Below are positions 42,983-51,218 of a stretch of 64,000 nt of DNA, piece by piece. How positions within the stretch are numbered: the stretch's first letter is position 1; each line of letters starts with the position of its first letter. Source of the stretch: Actinacidiphila bryophytorum (GTDB lineage Bacteria; Actinomycetota; Actinomycetes; Streptomycetales; Streptomycetaceae); contig NZ_JAFFIX010000026.1 of the NCBI RefSeq assembly GCF_016916835.1, positions 61,151-125,150 on the forward strand, given 5' to 3'. A program made the position numbers and the translations under genes. Under the pieces are notes generated by a model. It was given only the letters and a program-made list of their open reading frames with translations. It did no database searches and was not told where the DNA came from.

Positions 42983-43417
42983 ATGAGTTTGCGGATCCGG
43001 CTGCACGCCGGGGACTCCGAAGCCTTCGGGCTCGTGTTCGACGACCCGGTCCGCCCTGGCACACGTGGGAGGCAGTCCCCGCAGGGACGCATACGAACTG
43101 GGGAAGCTACCGACCAAGCCGAGCGCAGTCCTGCGGGAGATCACCACCGACCCGTACTTCGGCACTCCGCTGAGAGCAGGTGACGGGCCGAGCGAGCAGT
43201 TCATGCGCATCCCGAACGTCTTCGCAAAGTGCAAAGCCATGCCGCCGAGGGCCGCTGCCGCCCTCTACCGCGCGACTACATCATTCTGGCGCCGAAAACG
43301 TACTCGTACCTCGGATGGCAGTCGGGTGACACCCCGTTCGTGAAAAAGAGTGCTCGAACCACTCCGGAATTCGTGGACCGCCCGGGCCTGGAACCCGCAA
43401 AAACCTCCGCCGCGTGA
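42983..43417 (+). pseudogene. Degraded ECF sigma factor / CU044_5270-like gene pair
   Basis: Three short stretches in different frames line up with a known Streptomyces gene pair. 42983 onward reads LRIRLHAGDSEAFGLVFDD, the start of sigma region 2. About 43090-43290 reads LPTKPSAVLREITTDPYFGT, GPSEQFMRIPNVFAK and MPPRAAAALYRA, typical of CU044_5270 proteins. About 43275-43417 reads ILAPKTYSYLGWQSGDTPFV. Several hundred bases of each gene are lost and the frames do not join. No functional product expected. Confidence 0.6.
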
Positions 43418-43454
43418 CCGCAGCTCCCCCACCTTCCCTCCCGGAGGCTTCCCC

Positions 43455-43931
43455 ATGGATGTCGTACCACTGGAAACCGCGTACCTGTTCCTGCTCGCAG
43501 CCGCAGAGGACGTAAGCACTGCCCGCGACGGAGAGGACACGACCGACTGGTCCGCTGCCGACCGTGCGATCGCCTGCGTGCGGCTCAACGACGGCGTTCT
43601 CGCGACGGCAGCCGCAGAGCTCGGCAAGGGCCGGCCGGTCCGGTTCGACAACAGGCCGGCCATGGGCGGTCCGGCAGGCACCGGCGTGCCGACACCGGAG
43701 GCCTTCCGGGAGAACCTCCGGCTGGTACGGGAGAGCACGAGACGGCTCGTCGCACTGGTCGCGGCCATGCCCGACGACGCCGCGACGACGTCCTTGCGGG
43801 TCACCCTGGTGGCACACGACGGAGAGTCACTGGTTGACCAGCAGATCACCTGGGGCAGGCTCGTACATCTGTGGGTCACGGACCATCTCCCGCCCTGCAC
43901 CGCGCGGCGCACGGCCGCACGTCACCCCTAG
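43455..43931 (+). CDS. DinB/maleylpyruvate-isomerase-like four-helix protein
   Basis: 158 residues. ATG at 43455 follows CGGAGG at 7-bp spacing. Predicted helical bundle: ETAYLFLLAAAEDVSTARDG, WSAADRAIACVRLNDGVLAT, AFRENLRLVRESTRRLVALV, and a final GESLVDQQITWGRLVHLWVT. The pattern of widely spaced His/Asp is weak compared with metal-binding DinB enzymes, so thiol-dependent activity is doubtful. Possibly a regulator-type DinB homologue. Single gene. Confidence 0.65.
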   Translation: MDVVPLETAYLFLLAAAEDVSTARDGEDTTDWSAADRAIACVRLNDGVLATAAAELGKGRPVRFDNRPAMGGPAGTGVPTPEAFRENLRLVRESTRRLVALVAAMPDDAATTSLRVTLVAHDGESLVDQQITWGRLVHLWVTDHLPPCTARRTAARHP

Positions 43932-44054
43932 CGGACACCCCAGGTGCGTTCACGGGCTGTGACCATGGTCTCAAGCCGCCATATACCACACCTCGCGTTG
44001 CCATAAAGTTATCAAGCACCCGTACCGGATTCCCGGGCATCTTTATGTGCAAAA

Positions 44055-44070
44055 CGCCGCTCAAGCGGCG
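44055..44070. promoter_or_regulatory. Small hairpin in the leader of the peptide transporter gene
   Basis: CGCCGC-TCAA-GCGGCG forms a perfect 6-bp stem with a 4-base loop, 27 bp before the ATG of the POT transporter. It could modulate translation or mRNA stability; no tract of U follows, so it is not a simple terminator. The 100 bp upstream are relatively AT-rich and probably carry the promoter. Confidence 0.4.
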
Positions 44071-44096
44071 CGTCTCCAGTGAGCGAGGAACGACCC

Positions 44097-45632
44097 ATGG
44101 CGTCCAGCCTGACGAAGGACGCCGCGCGGCAGAGCAGTGCGGCGGCTCCCGGCGGTGAGAAGGGCTTCTTCGGCCACCCGCGTGGCCTGGCCACGCTCTT
44201 CATGACCGAGATGTGGGAGCGCTTCAGCTTCTACGGCATGCGCGCGCTGCTGCCGCTCTACCTGATCGCCGGCGGCCCCGCGGCCGACAAGGGCTCGCAG
44301 GGCGGCGGGCTGGCCATGACGGCGGCCACGGCCACCGCGATCTACTCGATCTACATGGCGATGGTCTACCTGCTCGCGATGCCGGGCGGCTGGTTCGGCG
44401 ACCGGGTCTGGGGGCCGCGCAAGACCGTGGTGATCTCCGCCACGATCATCATGGCCGGGCACCTGACGCTGGCGGTGCCCGGCGAGGGCGCCTTCTTCGG
44501 CGGGCTCGCCCTGGTCGCGATCGGCTCGGGGCTGCTCAAGGCCAACATCTCGACCATGGTCGGTCACCTCTACGACGGCCCCGACGACCCGCGCAGGGAC
44601 GGCGGCTTCACCGTCTTCTACATGGGCATCAACGTCGGCGCCTTCGCGGCCCCGCTGGTCATCGGCACCGTCGGCCAGAACTACAGCTGGCACCTGGGCT
44701 TCGCGCTGGCCGCGGTGGGCATGGGCCTCGGCCTGGTGCAGTTCCTGCTGGGCACCCGGCACCTGAGCGAGCGCAGCAGCGTCGTGCCCAAGCCGCTCAG
44801 CCGCGCCGAGCGCGACGCGACGCTGCGCAAGAGCATGCTGTGGCTGCTGGCCGCGGCCGTCTTCTACGGCGTCGTGGCCGCCACCGGCGTCTACACGCTG
44901 AACTGGGCGCTGGTGCCGATCACCGTGATCGGCCTGGTCATCCCGGTCGGCGTCCTGGTGCGGATCAGCCGCGACCGCGAACTGTCCGGGACCGAGCGTT
45001 CCCGTATGAAGGGCTACGTCTGGTTCTTCGTGGCCGCCGCGGTCTTCTGGATGATCTACGACCAGGGCGGCTCGACGATGTCGATCTTCGGCGACACCAA
45101 GAGCCGGGACACCCTGTTCGGCTTCGGCTTCCCCTCGTCCTGGTACCAGTCGGTGAACCCGCTGTGGATCATGGCGCTGGCCCCGGTGCTGGCCTGGGTG
45201 TGGGTGTGGCTGGCCCGCAGGAACCGCGAGCCGAGCACGACCGTGAAGTTCGCGCTCGGCCTGTTCCTGGTCGGCGCGTCCTTCCTGGTCTTCATCGTGC
45301 CGATGGCGATCGCCTCGGACGGCACCAAGGTCAGCCCGATGTGGCTGGTCACGATCTACATGATCCAGACCGTCGGCGAGCTGGCGCTGTCCCCGGTCGG
45401 CCTGTCGGTGACCACGAAGATGGCGCCGGCCAAGTACGGCAGCCAGATGATGGGCGTCTGGTTCCTCGCCGTCACCGCGGGCGACTGCACCACGAGCCTG
45501 CTGTCCCTGGCCGGCGTCGACCTCAACGGCACCGACGTGGTGGCCTTCGAGGGCATCCTGGCCTGTATCGCCGGATACGCGATCTGGACCTACCGCCGCC
45601 GCGTGGCCGCCCTGACGGGCGGGGTCCGCTGA
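44097..45632 (+). CDS. Proton-dependent oligopeptide transporter (POT/PTR family)
   Basis: 511 residues, 12-14 membrane helices. The PTR signature TEMWERFSFYGMRALLPLYL contains the ExxER proton-coupling motif. GGWFGDRVWGPRKTVVISAT and GSGLLKANISTMVGHLYDGP, then GFTVFYMGINVGAFAAPLV match the second PTR2 motif. YMIQTVGELALSPVGLSVTT near the C-terminus holds the conserved Glu of helix 10. Imports di- and tripeptides with protons. ATG at 44097 follows GAGG; the upstream in-frame GTG at 44079 has no ribosome site. Confidence 0.93.
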   Translation: MASSLTKDAARQSSAAAPGGEKGFFGHPRGLATLFMTEMWERFSFYGMRALLPLYLIAGGPAADKGSQGGGLAMTAATATAIYSIYMAMVYLLAMPGGWFGDRVWGPRKTVVISATIIMAGHLTLAVPGEGAFFGGLALVAIGSGLLKANISTMVGHLYDGPDDPRRDGGFTVFYMGINVGAFAAPLVIGTVGQNYSWHLGFALAAVGMGLGLVQFLLGTRHLSERSSVVPKPLSRAERDATLRKSMLWLLAAAVFYGVVAATGVYTLNWALVPITVIGLVIPVGVLVRISRDRELSGTERSRMKGYVWFFVAAAVFWMIYDQGGSTMSIFGDTKSRDTLFGFGFPSSWYQSVNPLWIMALAPVLAWVWVWLARRNREPSTTVKFALGLFLVGASFLVFIVPMAIASDGTKVSPMWLVTIYMIQTVGELALSPVGLSVTTKMAPAKYGSQMMGVWFLAVTAGDCTTSLLSLAGVDLNGTDVVAFEGILACIAGYAIWTYRRRVAALTGGVR

Positions 45633-45731
45633 CCCTTCGGCGGGGGCCCTCCCCGCCACCGGCCGGTGGTCCGGCACGGACCGAATTGCCCCTTCGGGTC
45701 GGTGACGACCCGCGCCCAGTGGGGGCTGAGC

Positions 45732-45808
45732 GCGCAGTTTTCCGCGCCCCTGGCGGTTGCCCTCTGCACAAGAGGGTGAGCGTTTTTCAGGGGCGCGGGG
45801 AACGGCGC
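45732..45808. terminator. Long imperfect intergenic hairpin after the POT gene
   Basis: Outer arms of 21 bp (45732-45752 and 45788-45808) pair at 18 positions; an inner stem CCCTC/GAGGG sits in the loop. GCGC-AGTT-CCGCGCCCC type hairpins of this kind are frequent between Streptomyces genes. Position 100 bp after the stop fits a terminator. Confidence 0.55.
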
Positions 45809-45860
45809 GACCAGTCGCCGGGGGTCAGGGGGACGCGGGGGCACCCGCCGGGGTGAGGCC

Positions 45861-46039
45861 TAGGCCGTGTTTTGGAAGTAGCGCCGTCCGCCCACAGGGC
45901 GGGCCCCGCGGCGTCCGGTGCGTGCGATCGCAAGGCGGAGGGTCGTCCTCGTAGTGGGCCTACTCGGACGACTCCGACAACGCAGCGAGCGTGCGTGCCA
46001 GACGCCGCGGGGCAGGCGGGACTTCCACAACACGGCCTA
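45861..46039. repeat. 179-bp palindromic repeat, copy C
   Basis: Three mismatches to copy A (at 9960) over 179 bp, same orientation; right terminal repeat has one mismatch. CTAG at both borders. Its right 80 bp, read on the minus strand, encode the last 26 residues and the stop codon of the STAND ATPase gene. Confidence 0.85.
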
Positions 46040-48188
46040 GGTGGCGGGCGGGCGGGGCCGGCAGGAGGGGGGCCAGGTCACCCAGGGCGTAGCGGTCACC
46101 CGCATCGAGCGCCAGCTCGAAGAGGCGGCGAGCCCCGAGCAGGTCGCCGGCCTTCTTGCGGCTCCGGCCCAGTTCGGTGAGTGCGTGCGGCAGCCCCTCG
46201 CCCGCGGCCCGGCGGGCCAACTCCTCGGCCTCGGAGGGCAGTCCGGCGTCCTCCCGCTGGAGCGCCAGCTCCACGAGCGCCCGGGGGTTCCCCGCGGCCA
46301 GCGCCTCACGGCCCAGCCGCTCGGCCTCCGAGCGGTCACCGGCCTCCCACCGCAGATGCATGAGCTGCACGACCGCGTAGGGATTCCCCGCTTCCGCCGC
46401 CCGGCGGTGGAGCATCTCGAGTTCCGCCCGGTCCTCGCGGCCGTTGAGAAGACTCAGCAGCACGATGCGCAGCACGGGGAAGTCCTCGTACTGGGCGACG
46501 CGCTGGAATTCCTCGATGGTGCCGACATCACCGTCGTCCAACGCGAACAGCGGGAGCCAGTCCGTACGCAGGTCCGCGTCGAGGCGCTCGTCGTGCAGGA
46601 GCAGCACGCGGCGCAACTCCTCCTCGCCCCGCCTGACGTGGCCACCGGTCAGATGGATCAGCGCCTCCATCACGGGGATGACGACGCTGTCGCCCTCCCC
46701 GGCGACGTCCATCAGCCGCGCGGCCCCCTCCTCGTCGCCGGACTCCTCCCGCGACCAGGCCAGCGCGATCGCGACCGCCGCGCGGCCGGGTGTCCCGGGC
46801 GCGGGAAGCAGCCGGTCCGCCGCCTCGTGCTCGCCCAACTGGTCGTGCAGGCGCACCAGTCGGGCCAGGGCATAGGTGCCGTCGGTGGCGACCGCCCGCT
46901 CGGTCAGCGGGAGCGCGGCGGCGAGGTCGCCGCGCCGCTCGTGGAGGTCCGCCAGCTCCAGCAAGCAGGACGTGTCGCCGGCTGCGACGGCCAGTTCGGC
47001 CAGCGTGGCGGCGACCTGCAGCCGGCCGCGGTCGACGGCGTTCCTGGCGAGTACGGCCAACTCGCCCGGCGTCGGCGGGTGGTGGAGCACCGCATCCCAG
47101 AAGGAGGCGGGCGGGACGTCGAAGACCCGGGTGGCGCGCCCGTGGTGGGCCAGGTAGTCGGCGAGCCGGTGGTGGCCGGGCAGGGCGCCCATGCCGGTGG
47201 GGTGCGGGACGTCGTCCAGCGCCCGGACGACGTCCTTGATCGTGGTCCTGGCGTGCACCATCGCCTGGTCGAACCAGTCCGGTGATGCCTGCATGCGCTG
47301 CCGCTCGGTGAGGTAGCCGGGGGCCGCGTCCCGCAGGAAGGCCGCGGGCAGCGGGGACTCCCAGCCGAGCCTGCGCGCGTCCATCGCCGCGGTGATCAGC
47401 GCGCGGCCGTAGCAGCCGGGGGGCTCCTCGGCGTGCTCGTAGTGGTCCACCAGCTGGGGTCCCGCGGCCAGGGTCTGGGCGACGGCCCCGTCCGGGCTGG
47501 TCCGTTCGGCGACGCGGAGCGCCGGGTCGCCGCCGGGGCCGGCGAGCGTACGCATCCGCGCCAGGTCGTCCGCGCTGAACGCCGCGGGCACGTCCACCGC
47601 GGGCCAGGGTGCGAGCAGGGCGCGGGCCTGCGCATGGGTGTCGGGCCGCCCGGGCGCGGGCCTGGTCGTCAGCTCGCGGTGGATGCTGGGCCAGAGCGTG
47701 GCCACGACGACGAGCGGCTCCCGCTGCTCCAGCCGGGTGCGCAGGGCCGCGGCCGCGTCCTCGCCGCCGGGTCCGCCCAGATGGATCTGGGCCTCGTCCA
47801 GCCACAGGACCGTCCGCGGCCCGAGGGCGGCGCCGCTCGCGAGCAGGTCGAGGAGTTCTTCCGCCGTCTTGGGGAAGGCCAGGTGCCAGTCGGCGAGGCA
47901 GGCGCGTACCGCCTCCCATGCGCTGCGGGTCTTCCCCGTGCAGGCTCCGCCGCGTACCAGCGCCAGCGCGGGCCTGCCGCTGTCCGCGGCCTGCGCCAGC
48001 CGCTCGCGCAGGACGCGGTCGTGCGCCCGCACCACGTGGGCGGGCAGCACGAACCGGCTCCCGCCTCCCCCGTCGCCTGGTACGGCGGGGTGGACGCCGG
48101 CCTGGAGCGCCGTCCACTGCCCGACGGGCCGCGGCAGCACGCGGGCCGCGGGTCCCGCACCGGCGGGCGTGTGGAAGTGCTGGTGCAC
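45960..48188 (-). CDS. STAND-type ATPase with TPR-like repeats; C-terminus supplied by a repeat element
   Basis: 742 residues from GTG at 48188. P-loop ALVRGGACTGKTRSAWEAVR, Walker B RTVLWLDEAQIHLGG and a sensor-like VVVATLWPSIHREL make an NTPase domain of about 300 residues; the C-terminal 350 residues are helical repeats (GDTSCLLELADLHERRGDLA, AERLGREALAAGNPRALVEL). The start is uncertain: coding-like sequence continues upstream in frame to about 48287, with only CTG there, and a separate frame (48284-48475) has the good ribosome site. The last 26 residues come from repeat copy C. Probably an effector-coupled signalling or conflict protein; may be frameshifted. Confidence 0.7.
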   Translation of the reverse strand: MHQHFHTPAGAGPAARVLPRPVGQWTALQAGVHPAVPGDGGGGSRFVLPAHVVRAHDRVLRERLAQAADSGRPALALVRGGACTGKTRSAWEAVRACLADWHLAFPKTAEELLDLLASGAALGPRTVLWLDEAQIHLGGPGGEDAAAALRTRLEQREPLVVVATLWPSIHRELTTRPAPGRPDTHAQARALLAPWPAVDVPAAFSADDLARMRTLAGPGGDPALRVAERTSPDGAVAQTLAAGPQLVDHYEHAEEPPGCYGRALITAAMDARRLGWESPLPAAFLRDAAPGYLTERQRMQASPDWFDQAMVHARTTIKDVVRALDDVPHPTGMGALPGHHRLADYLAHHGRATRVFDVPPASFWDAVLHHPPTPGELAVLARNAVDRGRLQVAATLAELAVAAGDTSCLLELADLHERRGDLAAALPLTERAVATDGTYALARLVRLHDQLGEHEAADRLLPAPGTPGRAAVAIALAWSREESGDEEGAARLMDVAGEGDSVVIPVMEALIHLTGGHVRRGEEELRRVLLLHDERLDADLRTDWLPLFALDDGDVGTIEEFQRVAQYEDFPVLRIVLLSLLNGREDRAELEMLHRRAAEAGNPYAVVQLMHLRWEAGDRSEAERLGREALAAGNPRALVELALQREDAGLPSEAEELARRAAGEGLPHALTELGRSRKKAGDLLGARRLFELALDAGDRYALGDLAPLLPAPPARHLGRVVEVPPAPRRLARTLAALSESSE

Positions 48189-48283
48189 GGCGTCGACGCG
48201 GAGGGCCGCCAGGGCGCCGCGGTCGGCGGTGACGGCCAGGTCCGCGCCCGGCCGCGGGCTGGGAAGTACGGTGCCGGATGCGG

Positions 48284-48475
48284 TCAGCCCTGCGTCGCAG
48301 CCGGCGGGCGAGGGGACGCCATGTGGACGTCGCCGTTGACGACACCGCCGGCCACGCCGCCGCCCCCGGCCCGCACCTGCACGTCCCCGCTGACGGCGAG
48401 CCCCCCGCGGTCCGCCGCAGGTGCCTCCGGCCCGGGCTCGCCCCCGTGCGACTCCTCCGGTGGGTCCTCCCCCAT
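48284..48475 (-). CDS. 63-residue Gly/Val-rich frame upstream of the STAND ATPase
   Basis: ATG at 48475 has the strong site GGGAGGGGCGT. The product is acidic at first and ends with two similar beta-like segments, LAVSGDVQVRAG and GVVNGDVHMAS. Its TGA overlaps the beginning of the coding-like ATPase frame as CTGA. It looks like the N-terminal module of the ATPase displaced by one base: either a frameshift (programmed, mutational or sequencing) or a coupled small protein. Confidence 0.45.
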   Translation of the reverse strand: MGEDPPEESHGGEPGPEAPAADRGGLAVSGDVQVRAGGGGVAGGVVNGDVHMASPRPPAATQG

Positions 48476-48623
48476 ACGCCCCTCCCCCGCCGGCCAGGCA
48501 CCCGCACCCGTACGGCACGGCAGCCCCGGCGATTCCAGTCTAGAGCCGCCGACGGCCCAACTACCCTGCCCAGCCCGGACGTCGGGCCGGCTGCCGTCGA
48601 CAGCCCGCAGGCCCCCTGCTGCC

Positions 48624-49130
48624 TCAGCGGAAGGGGTGGGATCGCTGGTTCGGACCGGGGCGGTCAAAGCTCACGCCGTTCTCGTCGAGCGCGTTGAAGA
48701 CCGTCACGCGACCGGTCTCGAAGGCGAAGCTGATGTCGACGTTGCCGTGGGCGACGTCCCTGCCGGTCCATTCGAGCAGCTCGGCCGACGTGAGCGGCAG
48801 CCCCCGCAGAGCCAGCAGCCCGGGAAGGGGGTCGGAGCGCCACTGCAGGTCGAAGCCGGGCCACCGGACCGGGCGGGTGGGGTCGATCGTGTTCCACGTC
48901 AGGGAGAGGTCGCCCAGCTTCTGGTGGTTGACCTCGACCTGCTGACCGTCGAAGTCGAACAGCACCGGGCAGTCGCAGAACCACTCGTCGTCCTCACGGT
49001 CCCAGACCATCCAGACCCGCGTGAGCGTCCGGCCCGCCAGGCCACGCAGACGATGCCCGTGCTGGCGTACGACGCCGCTGCGGCCTTCCGACCATGCCGG
49101 CTGGTAGCCCGCGATGCCGAAATCGAACAT
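48624..49130 (-). CDS. Hypothetical protein
   Basis: 168 residues from ATG at 49130 (GTG at 49133 is an alternative; neither has a clear ribosome site). Composition is soluble and aromatic-rich: FDFGIAGYQPAWSEGRSGVV, LTRVWMVWDREDDEWFCDCP, VLFDFDGQQVEVNHQKLGDL, WPGFDLQWRSDPLPGLLALR and VDISFAFETGRVTVFNALDE. The beta-rich pattern and final ENGVSFDRP resemble small actinobacterial proteins found near toxin-immunity loci, but I cannot assign a family. Confidence 0.65.
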   Translation of the reverse strand: MFDFGIAGYQPAWSEGRSGVVRQHGHRLRGLAGRTLTRVWMVWDREDDEWFCDCPVLFDFDGQQVEVNHQKLGDLSLTWNTIDPTRPVRWPGFDLQWRSDPLPGLLALRGLPLTSAELLEWTGRDVAHGNVDISFAFETGRVTVFNALDENGVSFDRPGPNQRSHPFR

Positions 49131-49247
49131 CACGTCATCGTGCCAGAGATGCCCGCTTTCGGCACCGGGTCGGGCCGCGACGACCGGACGCAGCCCCGGC
49201 GCGCCGGGGCGTCGGGGCTGGTCAGGGGGGATGTCGGGGGGCGCTGT

Positions 49248-49253
49248 TAGACT
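49248..49253 (+). promoter_or_regulatory. Possible -10 box of the ABC-F leader transcript
   Basis: TAGACT fits the TAnnnT pattern of Streptomyces -10 boxes and sits 38 bp before the leader peptide start. No convincing -35 is visible. Confidence 0.3.
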
Positions 49254-49290
49254 TGCGGGGACGTTGATCGTTTCGTGGAGGAGTGCGGGC

Positions 49291-49317
49291 ATGGTGGACG
49301 ACGACATCTCCGGGTGA
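49291..49317 (+). CDS. Candidate leader peptide MVDDDISG upstream of ABC-F gene
   Basis: A 9-codon frame with a near-ideal ribosome site (GGAGGAG, 7-bp spacing) ending 134 bp before the ABC-F start. GC-rich inverted repeats follow (49346-49359, GGCGCAGGTGCGCC). Antibiotic-resistance ABC-F genes are often induced by ribosome stalling on such peptides; that role is inferred here. Confidence 0.45.
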   Translation: MVDDDISG

Positions 49318-49451
49318 ATCCCGGAACGGAGAGGCCGCCGGGTGGGGCGCAGGTGCGCCGCCGACGGGGCCATGTCGTCGTTTCTGCTCTTTCCATGTCT
49401 GCCGCCGGGGCACAGCTGTCTGCGCTGCCCCGCTTCTCCGAGGTCACTGCC

Positions 49452-51080
49452 ATGTCCGACGCTTCCGTCGTCTGCTCGAACCTGTCCTTCTCCTGGCCTG
49501 ACGACACGCCCGTCTTCCAGGACCTTTCCTTCGCTCTCGGCCCGGGCCGCACCGGGCTGGTCGCGCCCAACGGCGCCGGCAAGAGCACCCTGCTCCGGCT
49601 GGTCGCCGGGGAGCTGCGGCCCGGCGCCGGGTCGGTGTCGGTGGCCGGGACGCTCGGCTGTCTGCCGCAGACGCTGCCGCTGGCCGGCGACCTGACCGTC
49701 GCCGAGGTGCTCGGCGTCGCCGAGGTGATCCGTGCGCTGGACGCCGTCGAGTCCGGTGACGTGGGCGAGCAGCATTTCGCCGTCATCGGCGACGACTGGG
49801 ACATCGAGGACCGCACCCGGGCGCAACTGGACCGGCTGGGCCTGGGCGGACTCGGCCTGGACCGCCGGCTGGGCACGCTCAGCGGCGGCCAGGTCGTGTC
49901 GCTCGGCCTCGCGGCGCAGCTGCTCAGGCGGCCCGACGTGCTGCTGCTTGACGAGCCGACCAACAACCTCGACCGGGAGGCCCGCCACCGGCTCTACGAC
50001 GTGCTCGCCGACTTCCACGGCTGCCTGCTGCTGGTCAGCCACGACCGGGAGCTGCTCGACCGTATGGAGCGCATCGCCGAACTCGGCGCGAGCGAGCTGC
50101 GGTTGTACGGCGGCAGCTACGCCGACTACGAGCAGGCCGTCCAGGCCGAGCAGGAGGTCGCGGAGAAGAACGTCCGCAATGCCGAGCAGGAGCTGAAGCG
50201 GGAGAAGCGGGAGATGCAGCAGGCCCGCGAGCGCGCCGAGCGCCGGGCGGGCAACGCCGCCCGCAACCTCGGTAGTGCGGGCCTGCCGCGGATCTTCGCC
50301 GGGAACATGAAGCGCGGCGCCCAGGAGTCCGCGGGGCGTGCGGGGCAGATGCACGCGGGACGCGTCGACCAGGCCAGGGCGCGTCTGGACGAGGCGGGGC
50401 GGGCGCTGCGGGACGAGCAGCGCCTGACCCTCGACCTGCCCGACACGCACGTGCCCGCCGGGCGGGGCGTCTTCCTCGGCGAGCAGCTGCGGGTGCGGCT
50501 CGGCGGCCGGGAGATCTTCACGGGCCTGGACCTGGCGGTGCGCGGCCCTGAGCGCATCGCGCTGACCGGGCCGAACGGCGCGGGCAAGAGCACCCTGCTG
50601 CGCCTGCTCACCGGCGACCTGGCCCCGGACGGCGGCGAGGTCAGGCGGGCGGACGGGCGTATCGCGTACCTGTCGCAGCGGCTCGACCTGCTCGACCCGG
50701 ACCGCACGGTCGCCGAGAACTTCGCCGCCTACGCCCCGGACCGGCCCGAAGCCGAGCGGATGAACCTGCTGGCCCGCTTCCTCTTCCGCGGCGCCGGGGC
50801 GCACCTCCCGGTCGGGGTGCTGTCCGGCGGTGAGCGGCTGCGCGCCACGCTGGCATGCGTGCTGTGCGCGGAGCCGGCCCCGCACCTGCTGCTGCTCGAC
50901 GAGCCGACGAACAACCTCGACCTGCCGAGCACGGCCCAGCTGGAGAGCGCGCTGAACTCCTACCAGGGTGCCTTCGTCGTGGTCAGCCACGACGACCGCT
51001 TCCTGCGGGAGATCGGGGTGAACCGCTGGCTGCGGCTGTCCGGCGGCGAGTTGCGGGAGACCGGCGCCCCCGAGGGATGA
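49452..51080 (+). CDS. ABC-F family ATPase (ribosome protection type)
   Basis: 542 residues, two ABC domains and no membrane segments. NBD1: Walker A GLVAPNGAGKSTLLRLVAGE, signature TLSGGQVVSLGLAAQLL, Walker B VLLLDEPTNNLD. A charged coiled-coil linker (EQEVAEKNVRNAEQELKREK) of about 80 residues follows. NBD2: IALTGPNGAGKSTLLRLLTG, LSGGERLRATLACVLC, LLLLDEPTNNLD. ABC-F proteins act on the ribosome, and Streptomyces members often protect from antibiotics. ATG at 49452 (MSDASVV) after GAGGT is preferred. About 200 bp of untranslated leader with a candidate leader peptide precede it. Confidence 0.92.
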   Translation: MSDASVVCSNLSFSWPDDTPVFQDLSFALGPGRTGLVAPNGAGKSTLLRLVAGELRPGAGSVSVAGTLGCLPQTLPLAGDLTVAEVLGVAEVIRALDAVESGDVGEQHFAVIGDDWDIEDRTRAQLDRLGLGGLGLDRRLGTLSGGQVVSLGLAAQLLRRPDVLLLDEPTNNLDREARHRLYDVLADFHGCLLLVSHDRELLDRMERIAELGASELRLYGGSYADYEQAVQAEQEVAEKNVRNAEQELKREKREMQQARERAERRAGNAARNLGSAGLPRIFAGNMKRGAQESAGRAGQMHAGRVDQARARLDEAGRALRDEQRLTLDLPDTHVPAGRGVFLGEQLRVRLGGREIFTGLDLAVRGPERIALTGPNGAGKSTLLRLLTGDLAPDGGEVRRADGRIAYLSQRLDLLDPDRTVAENFAAYAPDRPEAERMNLLARFLFRGAGAHLPVGVLSGGERLRATLACVLCAEPAPHLLLLDEPTNNLDLPSTAQLESALNSYQGAFVVVSHDDRFLREIGVNRWLRLSGGELRETGAPEG

Positions 51081-51111
51081 GGACCCGCGGGGGCGGGAAG
51101 AGGACCGCGTG

Positions 51112-51180
51112 CCCGACCCCGTACGGGCCATGTGCCCGGTCCCGTACGAGCCATGGACCCGGTCCCGTGGGAAGCGGCGA
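51112..51180. repeat. 23-bp direct repeat upstream of the CGNR gene
   Basis: Units start at 51112, 51135 and 51158; units 1 and 2 share CC-CGTACG-GCCATG, and the third matches only in its first half (CCCGGTCCCGT). They end about 40 bp before the CGNR start codon and may be a regulator's operator array. Confidence 0.4.
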
Positions 51181-51218
51181 TTCTTGCCGGGCCATCGGTC
51201 ACCTGCCAGACTGGTGAC

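Noticed and set aside
43265..43912. Minus-strand 215-codon frame over the DinB-like gene
   Set aside because: Antisense shadow; the plus-strand gene has the ribosome site and normal GC3 bias.
49372..49695. Second frame in the ABC-F leader (MSSFLLFPCLPPGHSC)
   Set aside because: No ribosome site, and it overlaps the ABC-F coding region out of frame; could be translated but cannot be supported.
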